Shown here one piece after another: positions 34,798 to 43,536 of a DNA stretch of 64,000 nucleotides; the stretch's first letter is position 1, and every line of letters starts with the position of its first letter. The translations under genes were made by a program, and so were the position numbers. Below the pieces are notes generated by a model, which was not told where the DNA came from, made no database searches, and saw only the letters and a program-made list of their open reading frames with translations. The DNA is from an uncultured Gemmiger sp. (GTDB taxonomy: Bacteria; Bacillota; Clostridia; Oscillospirales; Ruminococcaceae), in contig CASFJO010000059.1 in assembly GCA_949295035.1 (NCBI GenBank), positions 30,968 through 94,967 of the forward strand, written 5' to 3'.

Positions 34798-35061
34798 TTA
34801 TTCGGGGGGAGGCGCAGAACGGGAGGAATCGTGTTCTGCCAGAACCGACTCCAGTTCGGCCACGAGAAGAGCAGATGCTGTATCCGCTGCATTCTGGTTA
34901 ACGCTGGCTGCTTTTTGCAGTTCACTGCGGAGGATCAACACATCTTTTGGAGCGCTGACGCCAATGTTTACCTGGCCGTTGGATTCGACCGAGAGGATCG
35001 TGATGCTGATCTGCTCTCCGATCATCAGGGATTCCCCTACTTTTCGACTGAGCACCAGCAA
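34798..35061 (-). CDS. csrA: Carbon storage regulator CsrA
   Basis: CsrA is a dimeric RNA-binding protein that blocks translation by covering GGA motifs near ribosome sites. The 87-residue product starts MLVLSRKVGESLMIG and carries the conserved SAPKDVLILRSEL region, so residues 1-48 are standard. The C-terminal tail (about 50-87) is longer than in most CsrA proteins and ends in a Ser/Pro-rich segment. The start is TTG at 35061, directly after the fliW stop with no gap. The fliW-csrA pair is the Gram-positive flagellin control module, with flagellin leader hairpins at 53867-53909 as the likely target. Confidence 0.95.
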   Translation of the reverse strand: MLVLSRKVGESLMIGEQISITILSVESNGQVNIGVSAPKDVLILRSELQKAASVNQNAADTASALLVAELESVLAEHDSSRSAPPPE

Positions 35062-35511
35062 TCACTTCACCCCCCCGTTGGAAAACTCGTCCAGCCGGTG
35101 GCGCATCTGGTACGCATCGGTGTCCAGGATCACCTGAACGGCACGGCGAAGGTCGGGATTGACCACCACCGGGCAGCGAAGATTGACGGTACTCTCGCCC
35201 ACAGGTTCCCGCGCCACACACATTACATAATAGCACAACTCGTGGCTGGTGGAAACCCCCATCAAAGCCAACTCTTCCGCCGAGAGGATCGGCGCGTAAT
35301 CCGGTTTCAGGGAAAAGGGGTTCATCAGAATAAAAGCGGGAGAAGGACCGGAAATACTTTGCAGGCAGAGCATATTTCCATTGCTGCCGGAAAAGGGAAG
35401 AAGCAAAAAACGTTTCTCCGCCTCAAATCCAAACAATCCGTTGGGAAATTCCAGCACGTCTTCTTCGGCATACTCAATGCGGCCAAAATACTTTGTGTCC
35501 AGCTGCTGCAA
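35062..35511 (-). CDS. fliW: Flagellar assembly factor FliW
   Basis: FliW binds either flagellin or CsrA; when flagellin is exported, free FliW captures CsrA and relieves flagellin translation. The 149-residue product fits the family: GRIEYAEEDVLEFPNGLFGFE near the start, LLLPFSGSNG, then PVVVNPDLRRAVQVILDT near the end. The start is TTG at 35511, seven bases after AGGAGG. It is between the DUF6470 gene and csrA in the standard order, and the stop is immediately followed by the csrA start. Confidence 0.95.
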   Translation of the reverse strand: MQQLDTKYFGRIEYAEEDVLEFPNGLFGFEAEKRFLLLPFSGSNGNMLCLQSISGPSPAFILMNPFSLKPDYAPILSAEELALMGVSTSHELCYYVMCVAREPVGESTVNLRCPVVVNPDLRRAVQVILDTDAYQMRHRLDEFSNGGVK

Positions 35512-35542
35512 AGCGCTTCCTCCTCTTGAAACCTGACAAAAA

Positions 35543-36148
35543 TCAGGCGTTTACATCCAGCGGTTCATAATCGGGATCCGAGGAAGGCGGAACATAAAGC
35601 GGCCCGCCCACATACTTGATGATCACATCGGGACGCTGGGTCATGGTAAACTCGATATCGCCCGGCACAAAGGTGAAACTCATCTGCTCCATGCGCCAGT
35701 CAAAATTCAGTTTGTCCATCTCATACCGAATGCTCATTTCGCCGCCTTCCCAGGAAATATCCGGGCTGGCGCCGGGCAAAAATTCAATGCTCAGACTGGT
35801 GGGGTCGCCAATGTTCTGCTGCTTGGCCAGCTGCGGAATGACCTGCTGCCCAATGCGCGCCTCCATCATCATGCGGCCTTCCCGCGCCAGAACGGCGGTC
35901 GCCTGGTATGCACCTTCCCGCCCGGCCTGCGCCTGCTGACGTATCAAGGTGGCGGTAGTAGGCATTACGGTATTGCGGGCTTCAAAGGTGTCGATGTTTA
36001 CGCGGATCGGCTGGCTTCGAATGCTCAGGCTACCTTTATCCCGTGAAATTTCCATCTGGGCAGTTCCTCGGGCATATTCCAGACGGGCCGGAGAGACCTT
36101 CATTTCGATCTCAATGGGAACTGTTTTGATCTCGATAAGCGGGTACAT
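35543..36148 (-). CDS. DUF6470 family protein (YviE-like)
   Basis: The 201-residue product matches the DUF6470/YviE family encoded between flgL and fliW in many Gram-positive flagellar operons. It begins MYPLIEIKTVPIEIEM and has PARLEYARGTAQMEISRD. No enzymatic motif is visible. The late region has alternating hydrophobic residues and predicted strands, ending in a Pro-rich tail. Function is unknown; conserved position suggests a role in hook-filament junction assembly or FliW/flagellin control, by inference. The ATG at 36148 lies 11 bases after AAGGAG; starts at 36175 and 36169 lie before the ribosome site and are unlikely. Confidence 0.85.
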   Translation of the reverse strand: MYPLIEIKTVPIEIEMKVSPARLEYARGTAQMEISRDKGSLSIRSQPIRVNIDTFEARNTVMPTTATLIRQQAQAGREGAYQATAVLAREGRMMMEARIGQQVIPQLAKQQNIGDPTSLSIEFLPGASPDISWEGGEMSIRYEMDKLNFDWRMEQMSFTFVPGDIEFTMTQRPDVIIKYVGGPLYVPPSSDPDYEPLDVNA

Positions 36149-36205
36149 AACGCTGAAAACTCCTTTCATGCGCAAAGCGCGGATTTATTGGGCACACACC
36201 CGGGG

Positions 36206-37315
36206 TTACTTCAGATAATCCATCAAGGATTGGGGAACGACGTTGGCGCCGACCTGAAGGGCCGCGTTGAAGCTGGTCTGCATGGCGACCAGAGTGAGAA
36301 TGGCTTCCACCTGATCGACCTGTTCAATGGTCGTCAACTCGTTGTTCAGCGAGGAGAAGGTGCTCTCCAACTGGGTTTGGTTGGTCTCCAAAAATTGCGC
36401 CTGGGTATCCAGCGCAACGTGCTGGGCGCTCAACTCTTCCTGCGCGGCATTGAACTTATTCAAAAGGCGCTCAGCATCCTCCTGATCGCCGGCAGGGCCC
36501 CATTGTTTGGTCTCCTCGTCAAAGTCCTGGAAGATCTCGGACAGACGCACCATGATCGAAACGATGTTGGTGGGATCGCCGTCAGCATCCACGCCGAAAC
36601 CGCCGATCAGCTTGGTGCCGGAGATGGCGCCGTCAAACGCGGTGGAATCCAGCACATTGCCATTCTCATCCAACGCAAAACCGATACCGATGTCGGCGTA
36701 CAGGTGTTCGTTGGACCATTTTTCCAGCATTTCAGCGTTGGTGTAGTTGCCCCCGGCCGGATTCGGAATCGTATTGCCGTTTTCGTCCTGATATTCCTGC
36801 GAAAGCGTGGCGGGATCATCGATCCGAACGCCGCGGTAGGTGACATAGGTACGATCCCCGTCCTCTTCCAAGGCAAAAGGCGGATTTTCGGTATCCGCAC
36901 CATTGAAGAGGAAGCGATTGTCGTAGCGGCTGTTCAGGCTCTGAACCATAGCTTCCGCACCGGAAAAGATGATATCACCCTGAGTATTGGCGGTGCTCAG
37001 ATTGGTCGCATTCATGGCGGACAGGATCGGCGCCTTGGCCAGATCAATGGTCAGTTTATCGACCATATCGTCCGCCACATCCCAGGCAGTGGAGAATTTG
37101 TTGAGCAGAGTGGTATTGTTCGCGTATTGGGTATTGGTGGCGTTGATGGAACTGTGGACTTTGAAGGCCCGGGTGGCAGCTGCCGGGTCTGCCGCGTAGG
37201 AATCGAAATTCCTTCCGCTCATCATGGTCTTCATAGCCGAATACAACTGGTTGGTGGTCTTCAACAAATTCCTTTTATAGGTATACAGTGTGGAATTGGT
37301 CGTTACGCGCATCAT
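36206..37315 (-). CDS. flgL: Flagellar hook-associated protein 3 FlgL
   Basis: FlgL forms the second junction layer between hook and filament. The 369-residue product has the flagellin-like N-terminal helical domain (about 1-150: MRVTTNSTLYTYKRNL, then the repeated Asn/Thr-rich helices) and a C-terminal helical domain ending QTSFNAALQVGANVVPQSLMDYLK. The middle (about 150-290) is a variable exposed domain. It is directly downstream of flgK. GAGGTG lies eight bases before the ATG at 37315; a second ATG three bases later is equally possible. It would be exported through the flagellar type III system. Confidence 0.94.
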   Translation of the reverse strand: MMRVTTNSTLYTYKRNLLKTTNQLYSAMKTMMSGRNFDSYAADPAAATRAFKVHSSINATNTQYANNTTLLNKFSTAWDVADDMVDKLTIDLAKAPILSAMNATNLSTANTQGDIIFSGAEAMVQSLNSRYDNRFLFNGADTENPPFALEEDGDRTYVTYRGVRIDDPATLSQEYQDENGNTIPNPAGGNYTNAEMLEKWSNEHLYADIGIGFALDENGNVLDSTAFDGAISGTKLIGGFGVDADGDPTNIVSIMVRLSEIFQDFDEETKQWGPAGDQEDAERLLNKFNAAQEELSAQHVALDTQAQFLETNQTQLESTFSSLNNELTTIEQVDQVEAILTLVAMQTSFNAALQVGANVVPQSLMDYLK

Positions 37316-37350
37316 AGTTCAATCACCTCAAAAAGACAGGAACACGATCA

Positions 37351-39084
37351 TCAGATGGTTCCGTTGATCAGGGAATCCAAAGCCTCTTCCATAACGGTCA
37401 GCAGACGGCAGGCGGCGGTATAGGCCTTTTGGTAGGTCATCAGGCTGGTAGCCTCGTCGTTCAGGTCCACACCCATAACGCCTTCCCGGTCCACATAGAT
37501 GTCATCAAGGGTGATGGTATAGTTGTTGAGAACCGCGTCCGTAGCCATCTGGTCTTTGGCCAGCGTGGACTGGATCTTCAGCAGCATATCCTCAAAGGTA
37601 CCATTATAAACATCACCGATCGAGTCGGCGTTGATATCACCCGGATCGAACTCCTGCTTCTCATCAAACAGCGCAAGGAATCGGGCAAGATTGGAAACGT
37701 CGCCGCTGGCAGCGTTGGCATCGCTTGTGGCCTGAATGGAGATCGTTTCATTGGCCCAGCCGTGGGATACCGAAATATTGGAGGCGTTGATGCGGGTGAT
37801 CACGTTGCCCAAACCGTCTGTCACTTCGGTGTCATTGGTGTTGCTGCTCACACTGAACAGATTGCCGGTTCCGGTAAGGCCGGTATCATTCAGCTCATTC
37901 ATAGCCGTGGCAAATTCATACGCCAGCGAATCCAGCATCTGCCGATAATAGGGGATCCCTCGCTTGACCGAAGCGTCGGGATCGATATCGATATCGGCCT
38001 GAGAAGCGAACTCGCCTTCCTCGGTCAGCAACTCCCGCAGCGACTGCAGGGACCCATACAGATCGGTGTCGCCGATATCCGCCCCAACATCCGATTCGGA
38101 GGCTTTCAGACCACGGACATCGGTAAGGGGGCTCAGAACCAGGGAATAGTTGGAGTTCTCCAACTTCGCAGCGAGCGCAGGATCGGCAGTGGGCTGCCCT
38201 TGATCGTCCAGATAGGGAGGATTGGTACCACTCGCCGGCTGAGTCGGATCAAACGCGGGATTGCGCACAAGCAGATCCTGGCTGAATTGCGCTGCATACT
38301 CGCCGTCCACCAGCACGTTTTTATCGCCGGTGCCCAAGCTGACCGTCAGTTTCTCGATCCAGGTATCGGCGCCCACATACTCCATCGAGTAGGTCGCGTC
38401 CACCTTTATATATTCGTTCAACTGATCCAGCAGACGGTTGCGCTGATCGCGCAACTCAAGGCCCGGATCTCCGCGAATATCCGAATTGCGGATAGCCAGG
38501 TTCAGATCCCGGATATTGTTGAGGATATCGTTGACCTCGGATACCTGCTGTTCCAGATTGTCCTCGTAGGTCTCCTGCAACTCGGACAACTTGTCCGCGT
38601 AGGAATGGAAAAGGGTAGTCAGGGCTTCGGCGGAAGAACGGATCAGAGGATCGTAGGTATCTACGCCGCCCACGATCGCCTGACTGATCAGATCGCGCAG
38701 GTCGTTCAGCTGGCTGAGGATCACGCCGTCATCCTGTTCCAGATCGCCTTTTCCGACCTCGTCCAGGATGGTGGCCAGATTGTTCAGGCCCTCCAGCTTG
38801 GTGTTGGCAGACCCCACATCCGAGGCAGCCTTGCGGTAGGAAATATCCAGACCGGGGTCCCGGATCTGGTTAATGCCGGCGATCACAGCGCCCTGGCCGA
38901 TCCGGGGATTGTAGCTGGAGGCATACCGATCGTTGACCGAAGGGATCAGGCTGACCTGATTCAGCCGCTGACGGGTATAGCCTTCCGTATTGATGTTGGT
39001 GATATTGTTGCCGGTTACGTCCAAACCCTTCTGGGCGGCGTAAAGGCCCAGGCGAACCGTGGTAAAAGATCCAAATGTGCCCAT
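37351..39084 (-). CDS. flgK: Flagellar hook-associated protein 1 FlgK
   Basis: FlgK is the first hook-filament junction protein. The 577-residue product starts MGTFGSFTTVRLGLYAAQKGL, with the rod/hook family motif TGNNITNINTEGYTRQR at about 24-40, coiled-coil regions near 70-190, a variable middle and a C-terminal helical domain with VNLNDEATSLMTYQKAYTAACRLL-type ending (about 545-577), the signature shared with other axial proteins. It starts 12 bases after the flgN stop. Its position between flgN (its chaperone) and flgL is conserved. Confidence 0.95.
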   Translation of the reverse strand: MGTFGSFTTVRLGLYAAQKGLDVTGNNITNINTEGYTRQRLNQVSLIPSVNDRYASSYNPRIGQGAVIAGINQIRDPGLDISYRKAASDVGSANTKLEGLNNLATILDEVGKGDLEQDDGVILSQLNDLRDLISQAIVGGVDTYDPLIRSSAEALTTLFHSYADKLSELQETYEDNLEQQVSEVNDILNNIRDLNLAIRNSDIRGDPGLELRDQRNRLLDQLNEYIKVDATYSMEYVGADTWIEKLTVSLGTGDKNVLVDGEYAAQFSQDLLVRNPAFDPTQPASGTNPPYLDDQGQPTADPALAAKLENSNYSLVLSPLTDVRGLKASESDVGADIGDTDLYGSLQSLRELLTEEGEFASQADIDIDPDASVKRGIPYYRQMLDSLAYEFATAMNELNDTGLTGTGNLFSVSSNTNDTEVTDGLGNVITRINASNISVSHGWANETISIQATSDANAASGDVSNLARFLALFDEKQEFDPGDINADSIGDVYNGTFEDMLLKIQSTLAKDQMATDAVLNNYTITLDDIYVDREGVMGVDLNDEATSLMTYQKAYTAACRLLTVMEEALDSLINGTI

Positions 39085-39096
39085 AGTTTGCTCCTC

Positions 39097-39540
39097 TCAG
39101 ACTCGAAAATCGGTCTGCGTCGAATGGGGGGCAGGTGTGGCCTGCCGCTTTTCTTCGCGGCGATCCAACTCCTGCTGAATATGACGCAGATTGGATTCCA
39201 TCAGGGTACGTGCGGCTGTTTGCGCGCTGGCGAGGACCTGATAGCTGCGCAGTACCTCTTCGGTGACCGCGCTGACCTGCCCGCGGGATTCAACGGGGCA
39301 GCGGGAGGGAAGTTCCCGAAGGGAAACATCCGGCAGCCCCAACTGTTTCAAAAGTTCGGCGCGCTTTTGCTCACGTCCGCGCAGATCCAGCGCGGCGGCC
39401 TGCTCCAGCTTGATGCACCGGTCCAGTTCGTCAAAATCGGCTGTCTGAACGGCCTTGATCTTTCGGTTTTCCAGTGCGGTCAAGGAGTCCAGACATTTCT
39501 GAAGATCGGACAGAAAAGAAAGATACTTCTGAATTTCCAT
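39097..39540 (-). CDS. flgN: Flagellar export chaperone FlgN
   Basis: FlgN binds the C-terminal ends of FlgK and FlgL and delivers them to the export gate. The 147-residue product is nearly all helical, with the pattern LQKCLDSLTALENRKIKAVQTADFDELDRCIKLEQAAALDL split over two antiparallel helices, as in FlgN. The last 20 residues are polar and contain QTDFRV. ATG 39540 lies after GGAGGGTGATTGATCTTTC. It is between flgM and flgK in the expected operon order. Confidence 0.85.
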   Translation of the reverse strand: MEIQKYLSFLSDLQKCLDSLTALENRKIKAVQTADFDELDRCIKLEQAAALDLRGREQKRAELLKQLGLPDVSLRELPSRCPVESRGQVSAVTEEVLRSYQVLASAQTAARTLMESNLRHIQQELDRREEKRQATPAPHSTQTDFRV

Positions 39541-39546
39541 GAAAGA

Positions 39547-39855
39547 TCAATCACCCTCCTTCAACAGCAGCATTCGGGCGGCGATCTCATGGGGATTCGG
39601 CTGGTAACTTCCGTCGGATACCTGTTGGCGGAGGTGTTCCAGATCCTGTGCGCTGACGCGGGAACGAATCTCCTGGGACAGATGCCCCACCACCTGCTTT
39701 ACCCGCTTTTCCGTCTTATCCAGACAGGTGGAAAACTGGAACTGATCGTATCGTTGACCCGGACAAACAGCGGTGGAAGTGTCGGGTTTTCTGCTGTAAG
39801 AGGCAATGCCGCCTACGTTGCACGCGGTACCGGTACCGACTCGCAGTATTGACAT
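39547..39855 (-). CDS. flgM: Anti-sigma-28 factor FlgM
   Basis: FlgM holds the flagellar sigma factor (SigD/FliA) inactive until the hook is complete and is then exported or otherwise neutralised. The 102-residue product has a disordered N-terminal half (about 1-50, with Cys and Thr residues) and a helical C-terminal half (about 50-102: RVKQVVGHLSQEIRSRVSAQDL then YQPNPHEIAARMLLL), the typical FlgM pattern. The N-terminal part is less conserved. ATG 39855 has GAGGGAGG upstream. It is the first gene of the flgM-flgN-flgK-flgL-yviE-fliW-csrA operon. Confidence 0.88.
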   Translation of the reverse strand: MSILRVGTGTACNVGGIASYSRKPDTSTAVCPGQRYDQFQFSTCLDKTEKRVKQVVGHLSQEIRSRVSAQDLEHLRQQVSDGSYQPNPHEIAARMLLLKEGD

Positions 39856-39884
39856 CGAAAGCCCTCCCTCTCATGTAGTGGCAG

Positions 39885-39911
39885 CGCTCCACGCGGCTTG
39901 CACGTGGAGCG
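39885..39911 (-). promoter_or_regulatory. Hairpin in the flgM 5' leader
   Basis: A perfect nine-bp stem (39885-39893 with 39903-39911) lies about 30 bases upstream of flgM, between the -10-like element and the ribosome site. It could shape translation of the operon or stabilise the mRNA. Confidence 0.45.
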
Positions 39912-39931
39912 GCAGATTCCTTTCACTCTAT

Positions 39932-39939
39932 ATATCGGC
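39932..39939 (-). promoter_or_regulatory. Flagellar-sigma -10 element of the flgM operon
   Basis: GCCGATAT on the minus strand matches the sigma-D -10 consensus (GCCGATAA) at seven of eight bases. A clear TAAA -35 is not seen at the usual 15-base spacing. Confidence 0.45.
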
Positions 39940-40013
39940 TTGAAATGTAGGAAAAATAAGTGTTCACGGGAAAAACAAAAGAAAAGAAACTTAGAATTTT
40001 TGTCAGGTCATCC

Positions 40014-40041
40014 TTGTTTTTTATCGTTTTGCCGATATAAT
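40014..40041 (+). promoter_or_regulatory. Promoter region of the bacteriohemerythrin gene
   Basis: TTGTTT (40014-40019), 16 bases, then TATAAT (40036-40041) make a sigma-A promoter. GCCGATAT (40031-40038), a sigma-D -10 match, overlaps it, so both sigma factors may act here. Confidence 0.55.
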
Positions 40042-40129
40042 AGAGAGTATAGGAGAATCGCTCCTGTTATTGATTGAATTTGCCGGAGCATAACATGCGC
40101 CCGGCCTTATCGGAAAGGAGAATTGTTCC

Positions 40130-40534
40130 GTGCATTATGAAGTAACACCTGAATTGGTCACCGGCAACAGCCTGATCGACTCCGAACACCGCCAGTTGTT
40201 TGCCGCGGTGAACGACCTGATGGATGCTTGCTCCCGGGGCGAGGGCCGAGCCAATATCGAGAAGACCGTGCGGTTCCTGAACGATTATGTGGCCAAACAT
40301 TTCCGGGACGAAGAGGACCTGCAGACCCGCAGCAAATATCCCGGCTATCCGGCCCACAAGACCTTCCATGACGGCTATCGCCGTCAGCTGAGCGAAGTCG
40401 CACAGAACTTGCTGGCTGAGGGCGCTACGGTAAAATCTTTGGGCAATCTGAACATGGTGGTAGGCGTGCTGGTCTCCCACATTCGTACCGAGGACAAGCG
40501 GCTTGCCAAACATGTGAAGGAACAAGGCAAGTGA
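40130..40534 (+). CDS. Bacteriohemerythrin
   Basis: The 134-residue product is a hemerythrin-fold non-heme diiron protein that binds O2. The metal ligands are all present: His in DSEHRQLF, His and Glu in KHFRDEED, His in HKTFHDGY, His and Asp in VSHIRTEDK. The start is GTG at 40130, nine bases after GGAAAGGAG. In anaerobic motile bacteria such proteins sense or buffer oxygen and are often linked to chemotaxis, as here, where a chemoreceptor gene lies immediately downstream on the other strand. It has its own promoter and terminator. Confidence 0.94.
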   Translation: MHYEVTPELVTGNSLIDSEHRQLFAAVNDLMDACSRGEGRANIEKTVRFLNDYVAKHFRDEEDLQTRSKYPGYPAHKTFHDGYRRQLSEVAQNLLAEGATVKSLGNLNMVVGVLVSHIRTEDKRLAKHVKEQGK

Positions 40535-40599
40535 TCCGTACAATACATCGGTTCACCGCCTGACTGGAAAACGTCAGGCTCTCAGGCGACAGCCATTAC

Positions 40600-40640
40600 A
40601 TAAAAAATCACCGGCCCGCGGCGGGCCGGTGATTTTTTAT
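40600..40640. terminator. Bidirectional terminator between hemerythrin and chemoreceptor genes
   Basis: A perfect 19-bp stem (40600-40618 with 40622-40640) with a three-base loop, and A6 and T6 in its arms, serves both convergent genes. Confidence 0.93.
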
Positions 40641-40667
40641 GCCGTAAATTATGCAGAAGCGGAACAA

Positions 40668-42677
40668 TTACTCGTTGGCGGTAGCCATATCGGCGACCGG
40701 ATCGGCATCCTGCCGGAGGGTGAAGTGGGCCACCTGCTCTTTGAGCAGCTGCGACTGACCGGACAACTCCTCGCTGGCGGCGGCGGATTCTTCCGCAGTA
40801 GCAGAGTTGGTCTGCACAACAGACGAGATCTGGTCGGTGCCTTCGGTGACCTGATGGATCGACTCGGTCTCGGAAATAATGTTCTCTGTGACCTTGTTCA
40901 TCAGATCCACAGCCTGTTCAGCGAGAGCCATGGTCTGATCCAGAGCCTTGCTGACCTCATCGGTCAACTGGCTGCCGCGCTGCACATTGTCCATGGAGCG
41001 CTCGATCATTTCCTTGGTCTGCTTGGCCGCCTGATCGGACTTGGAAGCAAGACTGCGTACCTCATCCGCCACAACGGCAAATCCCTTGCCGGCGCTGCCG
41101 GCGCGCGCTGCCTCGACGGCGGCGTTCAGAGCCAAGATGTTGGTCTGGAAGGCGATGTTCTCGATGGCTTCAATGATCTGCCCGATCTCCTGATGGCCCT
41201 TGAAGATATCCGCCATAGCGCCCTTCAGCTGAGCCATCTTTTCGTTGCTCTTTACCACATGCCCGCCGGCCAGATGGGATTTTTCCTGGGCCTCACGCGC
41301 GGCAGCTTCGTTCTCCGCCGCCGAGGTATTGATGTCGTTGATGGTGGCGGAAAGTTCCTGTACGGCGCTGGCCTGTTCGGTAGCGCCCTGGGCAAGAGCC
41401 TGCGCGCCGGAAGAAACCTGCTCAGAACCGGCGGAGACCTGTTCGGCAGCCGTGTAGATCTGGCTCATAGTCTCGCTCAGGCGGATCTCCAGATCCCGCA
41501 GCGTAACAAGCAGCTGGGACATATCACCTACATAGATATCACGATTGCGGGAACGGACGTTCAGGTTGCCTTCCGCCATTTCACCCAGCAGATATCCCAT
41601 ATCCTCGACCAGGCCGCGCAGTACACGGACGATCTCGCCGGTCGCCTTGGAAAGGCGGCCGATCTCATCCTTGCGCTTGAATTCGGGGATGGGAGAAGTC
41701 AGATCGCCGACCTCCAGCTTCTGGATACGTTCGACACAGAGGCTGATAGGCTTGCCGATGCTGTTGGAGATCCGTATTGCAAGCAAAGCTGTGATCAGGA
41801 TGATCACGATCACCAAAACGACAATGATCAGAATGTTTCGATAGGTGGCGGCCATAAAATCAGAGGCATAGGCGCTGACACCGATGCTCCAGCCGTCGGT
41901 GCCGTCCACCGGGCCGTAGGCCAGGTATTTCTTAACGCCGTCGATCGTATAGCTGCCAAAACCGGTCTCGCCGTTGCGCATGGACGCATGCAGCGAAGCC
42001 AGGGCCGAAAGGCTGGAATCGCTCTGGACTTCCTGCTCAATATTCTGATTGGCAACGGTGTCCATCGTGATGTCCGCAATGGTATTGCCGTCCTTGTCGA
42101 TCATGTAAGCGCTGCTGTTCTCACTGACCTTGATGGTGGCCATGATGTCGTTCAGGAAGGTCTCCTTCGGAACAAGATAGACAACACCCACTACCTGGCT
42201 GTTGGGAATACCGTTCTGCCACAGAGGAGCCGCCACCATCAGGGACAGTTCGCCGGTGATCTTGCTCACGGTGGGGGTGGAGATCCAGGTCTTTCCCTGC
42301 ATGGCCTGCTGGAAGTACTCGCGGTCCGAGTAGCTGTTGCCGTCAAACAGGCTCATACCGCTGGTCGTAAGCACGTTGCCGCGCATCATGTCATATTCCG
42401 TGACCCACTGGTTGAGGAGAGACTGTTTTTCATCGACCGGAGTTTCCGGATCGCTCAAAGACGGAACCATACCCAGAGCCGTCACGGCGTTGGTGTAGGA
42501 CTGAATCTGGTAGGTTACATGATTGGACGTCTCCGTAGCCAGTGCAAGCATGCTCTGCTGCAAGGTAGCCTGGCTGCTGGAATAGCTCATGAAAACACCC
42601 AAGCCGCCGCAGACAATAGCGGCAGCCGTAGTCATGGCCAGAAAACAGACCAGGATCTTCTGTCGAATACTTTTCAT
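40668..42677 (-). CDS. Methyl-accepting chemotaxis protein with dCache-type sensor
   Basis: The 669-residue receptor has a first membrane helix (about 8-33), an extracytoplasmic domain (about 35-275) that reads like a double Cache fold (ends with [13 protein letters not shown] and [16 protein letters not shown]), a second helix (about 278-305), a HAMP domain, and a long cytoplasmic helical signalling hairpin. The hairpin tip that binds CheA and CheW is [23 protein letters not shown]-type (about 485). The C-terminal end has no CheR-docking pentapeptide. It would sense a small ligand outside the cell. The start ATG at 42677 has GGAGGGAG upstream. Confidence 0.94.
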   Translation of the reverse strand: MKSIRQKILVCFLAMTTAAAIVCGGLGVFMSYSSSQATLQQSMLALATETSNHVTYQIQSYTNAVTALGMVPSLSDPETPVDEKQSLLNQWVTEYDMMRGNVLTTSGMSLFDGNSYSDREYFQQAMQGKTWISTPTVSKITGELSLMVAAPLWQNGIPNSQVVGVVYLVPKETFLNDIMATIKVSENSSAYMIDKDGNTIADITMDTVANQNIEQEVQSDSSLSALASLHASMRNGETGFGSYTIDGVKKYLAYGPVDGTDGWSIGVSAYASDFMAATYRNILIIVVLVIVIILITALLAIRISNSIGKPISLCVERIQKLEVGDLTSPIPEFKRKDEIGRLSKATGEIVRVLRGLVEDMGYLLGEMAEGNLNVRSRNRDIYVGDMSQLLVTLRDLEIRLSETMSQIYTAAEQVSAGSEQVSSGAQALAQGATEQASAVQELSATINDINTSAAENEAAAREAQEKSHLAGGHVVKSNEKMAQLKGAMADIFKGHQEIGQIIEAIENIAFQTNILALNAAVEAARAGSAGKGFAVVADEVRSLASKSDQAAKQTKEMIERSMDNVQRGSQLTDEVSKALDQTMALAEQAVDLMNKVTENIISETESIHQVTEGTDQISSVVQTNSATAEESAAASEELSGQSQLLKEQVAHFTLRQDADPVADMATANE

Positions 42678-42732
42678 GTTAACAAGACTCCCTCCAGGTA
42701 TTGAGATGAGTTTACATAGCCTCTATTATTCC

Positions 42733-42740
42733 TTATCGAC
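42733..42740 (-). promoter_or_regulatory. Flagellar-sigma -10 element of the chemoreceptor gene
   Basis: GTCGATAA on the minus strand matches the sigma-D -10 consensus GCCGATAA at seven of eight bases, about 55 bases upstream of the receptor start. The -35 is not clear. Confidence 0.4.
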
Positions 42741-42810
42741 ATCTTTTTTGGGAAAGAAAAGGGGGATATGAAAGAAAAAAGAAAAATGATGAAAAAATTT
42801 TGAACATTCC

Positions 42811-43536
42811 TCAGCCCAGCCGTGACGCCTCGCCGGTCTCCCGATCCAGCAGATATACTTCCATATCGGGCAGGGTGAGCAGATAGCTGTGCTGGAATTG
42901 ATGGGTCTGGGCGAGATAGATGTTAATGCACAGACAGGGCGTACCGTCCAGATGTACGATTCCTTCCTGCGGGATCACGGTATATTCGTCCATACTGCCT
43001 GTCAGTCCAAGATACGACGGAGACAGGCTTTTCATATAGGCGATGGCTTCTTCCAGGGTGATAGGTTCCGGCTGCGACCAGGAAAGATCGGCCGCCTGTG
43101 CCAGAGAAGGCGTCACCGAGCAGGAAGTCTCATCCCACTGGATGGTCAGCACCAGAACCTGCTCGGGATCGGTAGCGGTGCGGATAGCCACAGCCTGGCC
43201 AGGCATCGCGGAGAAATCCGCCTCGCCGCCGGTCGCCTCGGCGGCGCCGATCTCACATTCATAATCGGTCTCCAGCGCGGTGGTATAGTCCTGCGCCGTC
43301 TGCGCGGTGTCGGTGATCCCGGAATACCGGTATGTGATCGTCTCGCCATCTTCGCTGGCAGACTGTTCAAACTGAACATCCTCTTCCAGCGTGACCAGCG
43401 CGTTCAAAGAGGGAAGACTGTCTTCCCCCAGAACATAAACCTGCGGCGGCTCTTCTTTTTGAGAACCGCCGCAAGCTGTCAGCAGCACCGCCAACAGCAG
43501 TGCTGCCGCTTTTGTCTTGATTGCCATACGTTTCAT
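42811..43536 (-). CDS. Lipoprotein of unknown function
   Basis: The 241-residue product begins with a lipoprotein signal: a basic start, a hydrophobic core and LLTACGG, so Cys about residue 22 would be lipid-anchored outside the membrane. The rest contains no family I recognise; it has acidic, beta-rich segments (EDVQFEQSASEDGETITYRYSG) and a C-terminal half with conserved-looking aromatic residues. Its start overlaps the FtsA-like gene stop by four bases (ATGA), so the two are translationally coupled and probably act together at the envelope. No terminator hairpin is seen after the stop. Confidence 0.75.
   Translation of the reverse strand: MKRMAIKTKAAALLLAVLLTACGGSQKEEPPQVYVLGEDSLPSLNALVTLEEDVQFEQSASEDGETITYRYSGITDTAQTAQDYTTALETDYECEIGAAEATGGEADFSAMPGQAVAIRTATDPEQVLVLTIQWDETSCSVTPSLAQAADLSWSQPEPITLEEAIAYMKSLSPSYLGLTGSMDEYTVIPQEGIVHLDGTPCLCINIYLAQTHQFQHSYLLTLPDMEVYLLDRETGEASRLG

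Noticed and set aside
37429-39852. Open frame of 807 codons on the plus strand opposite flgK, flgN and flgM
   Set aside because: It is fully antisense to three conserved flagellar genes and lacks a ribosome site.
40545-40598. Sequence with CTCTCAGGC after a small hairpin, recalling the 3' part of a glycine riboswitch
   Set aside because: The required 5' half (GGAGAG and the paired core) is missing, and the region lies after a gene rather than before one.
40629-42704. Open frame of 691 codons on the plus strand opposite the chemoreceptor gene
   Set aside because: It begins inside the terminator arm and is explained by the codon bias of the receptor gene.
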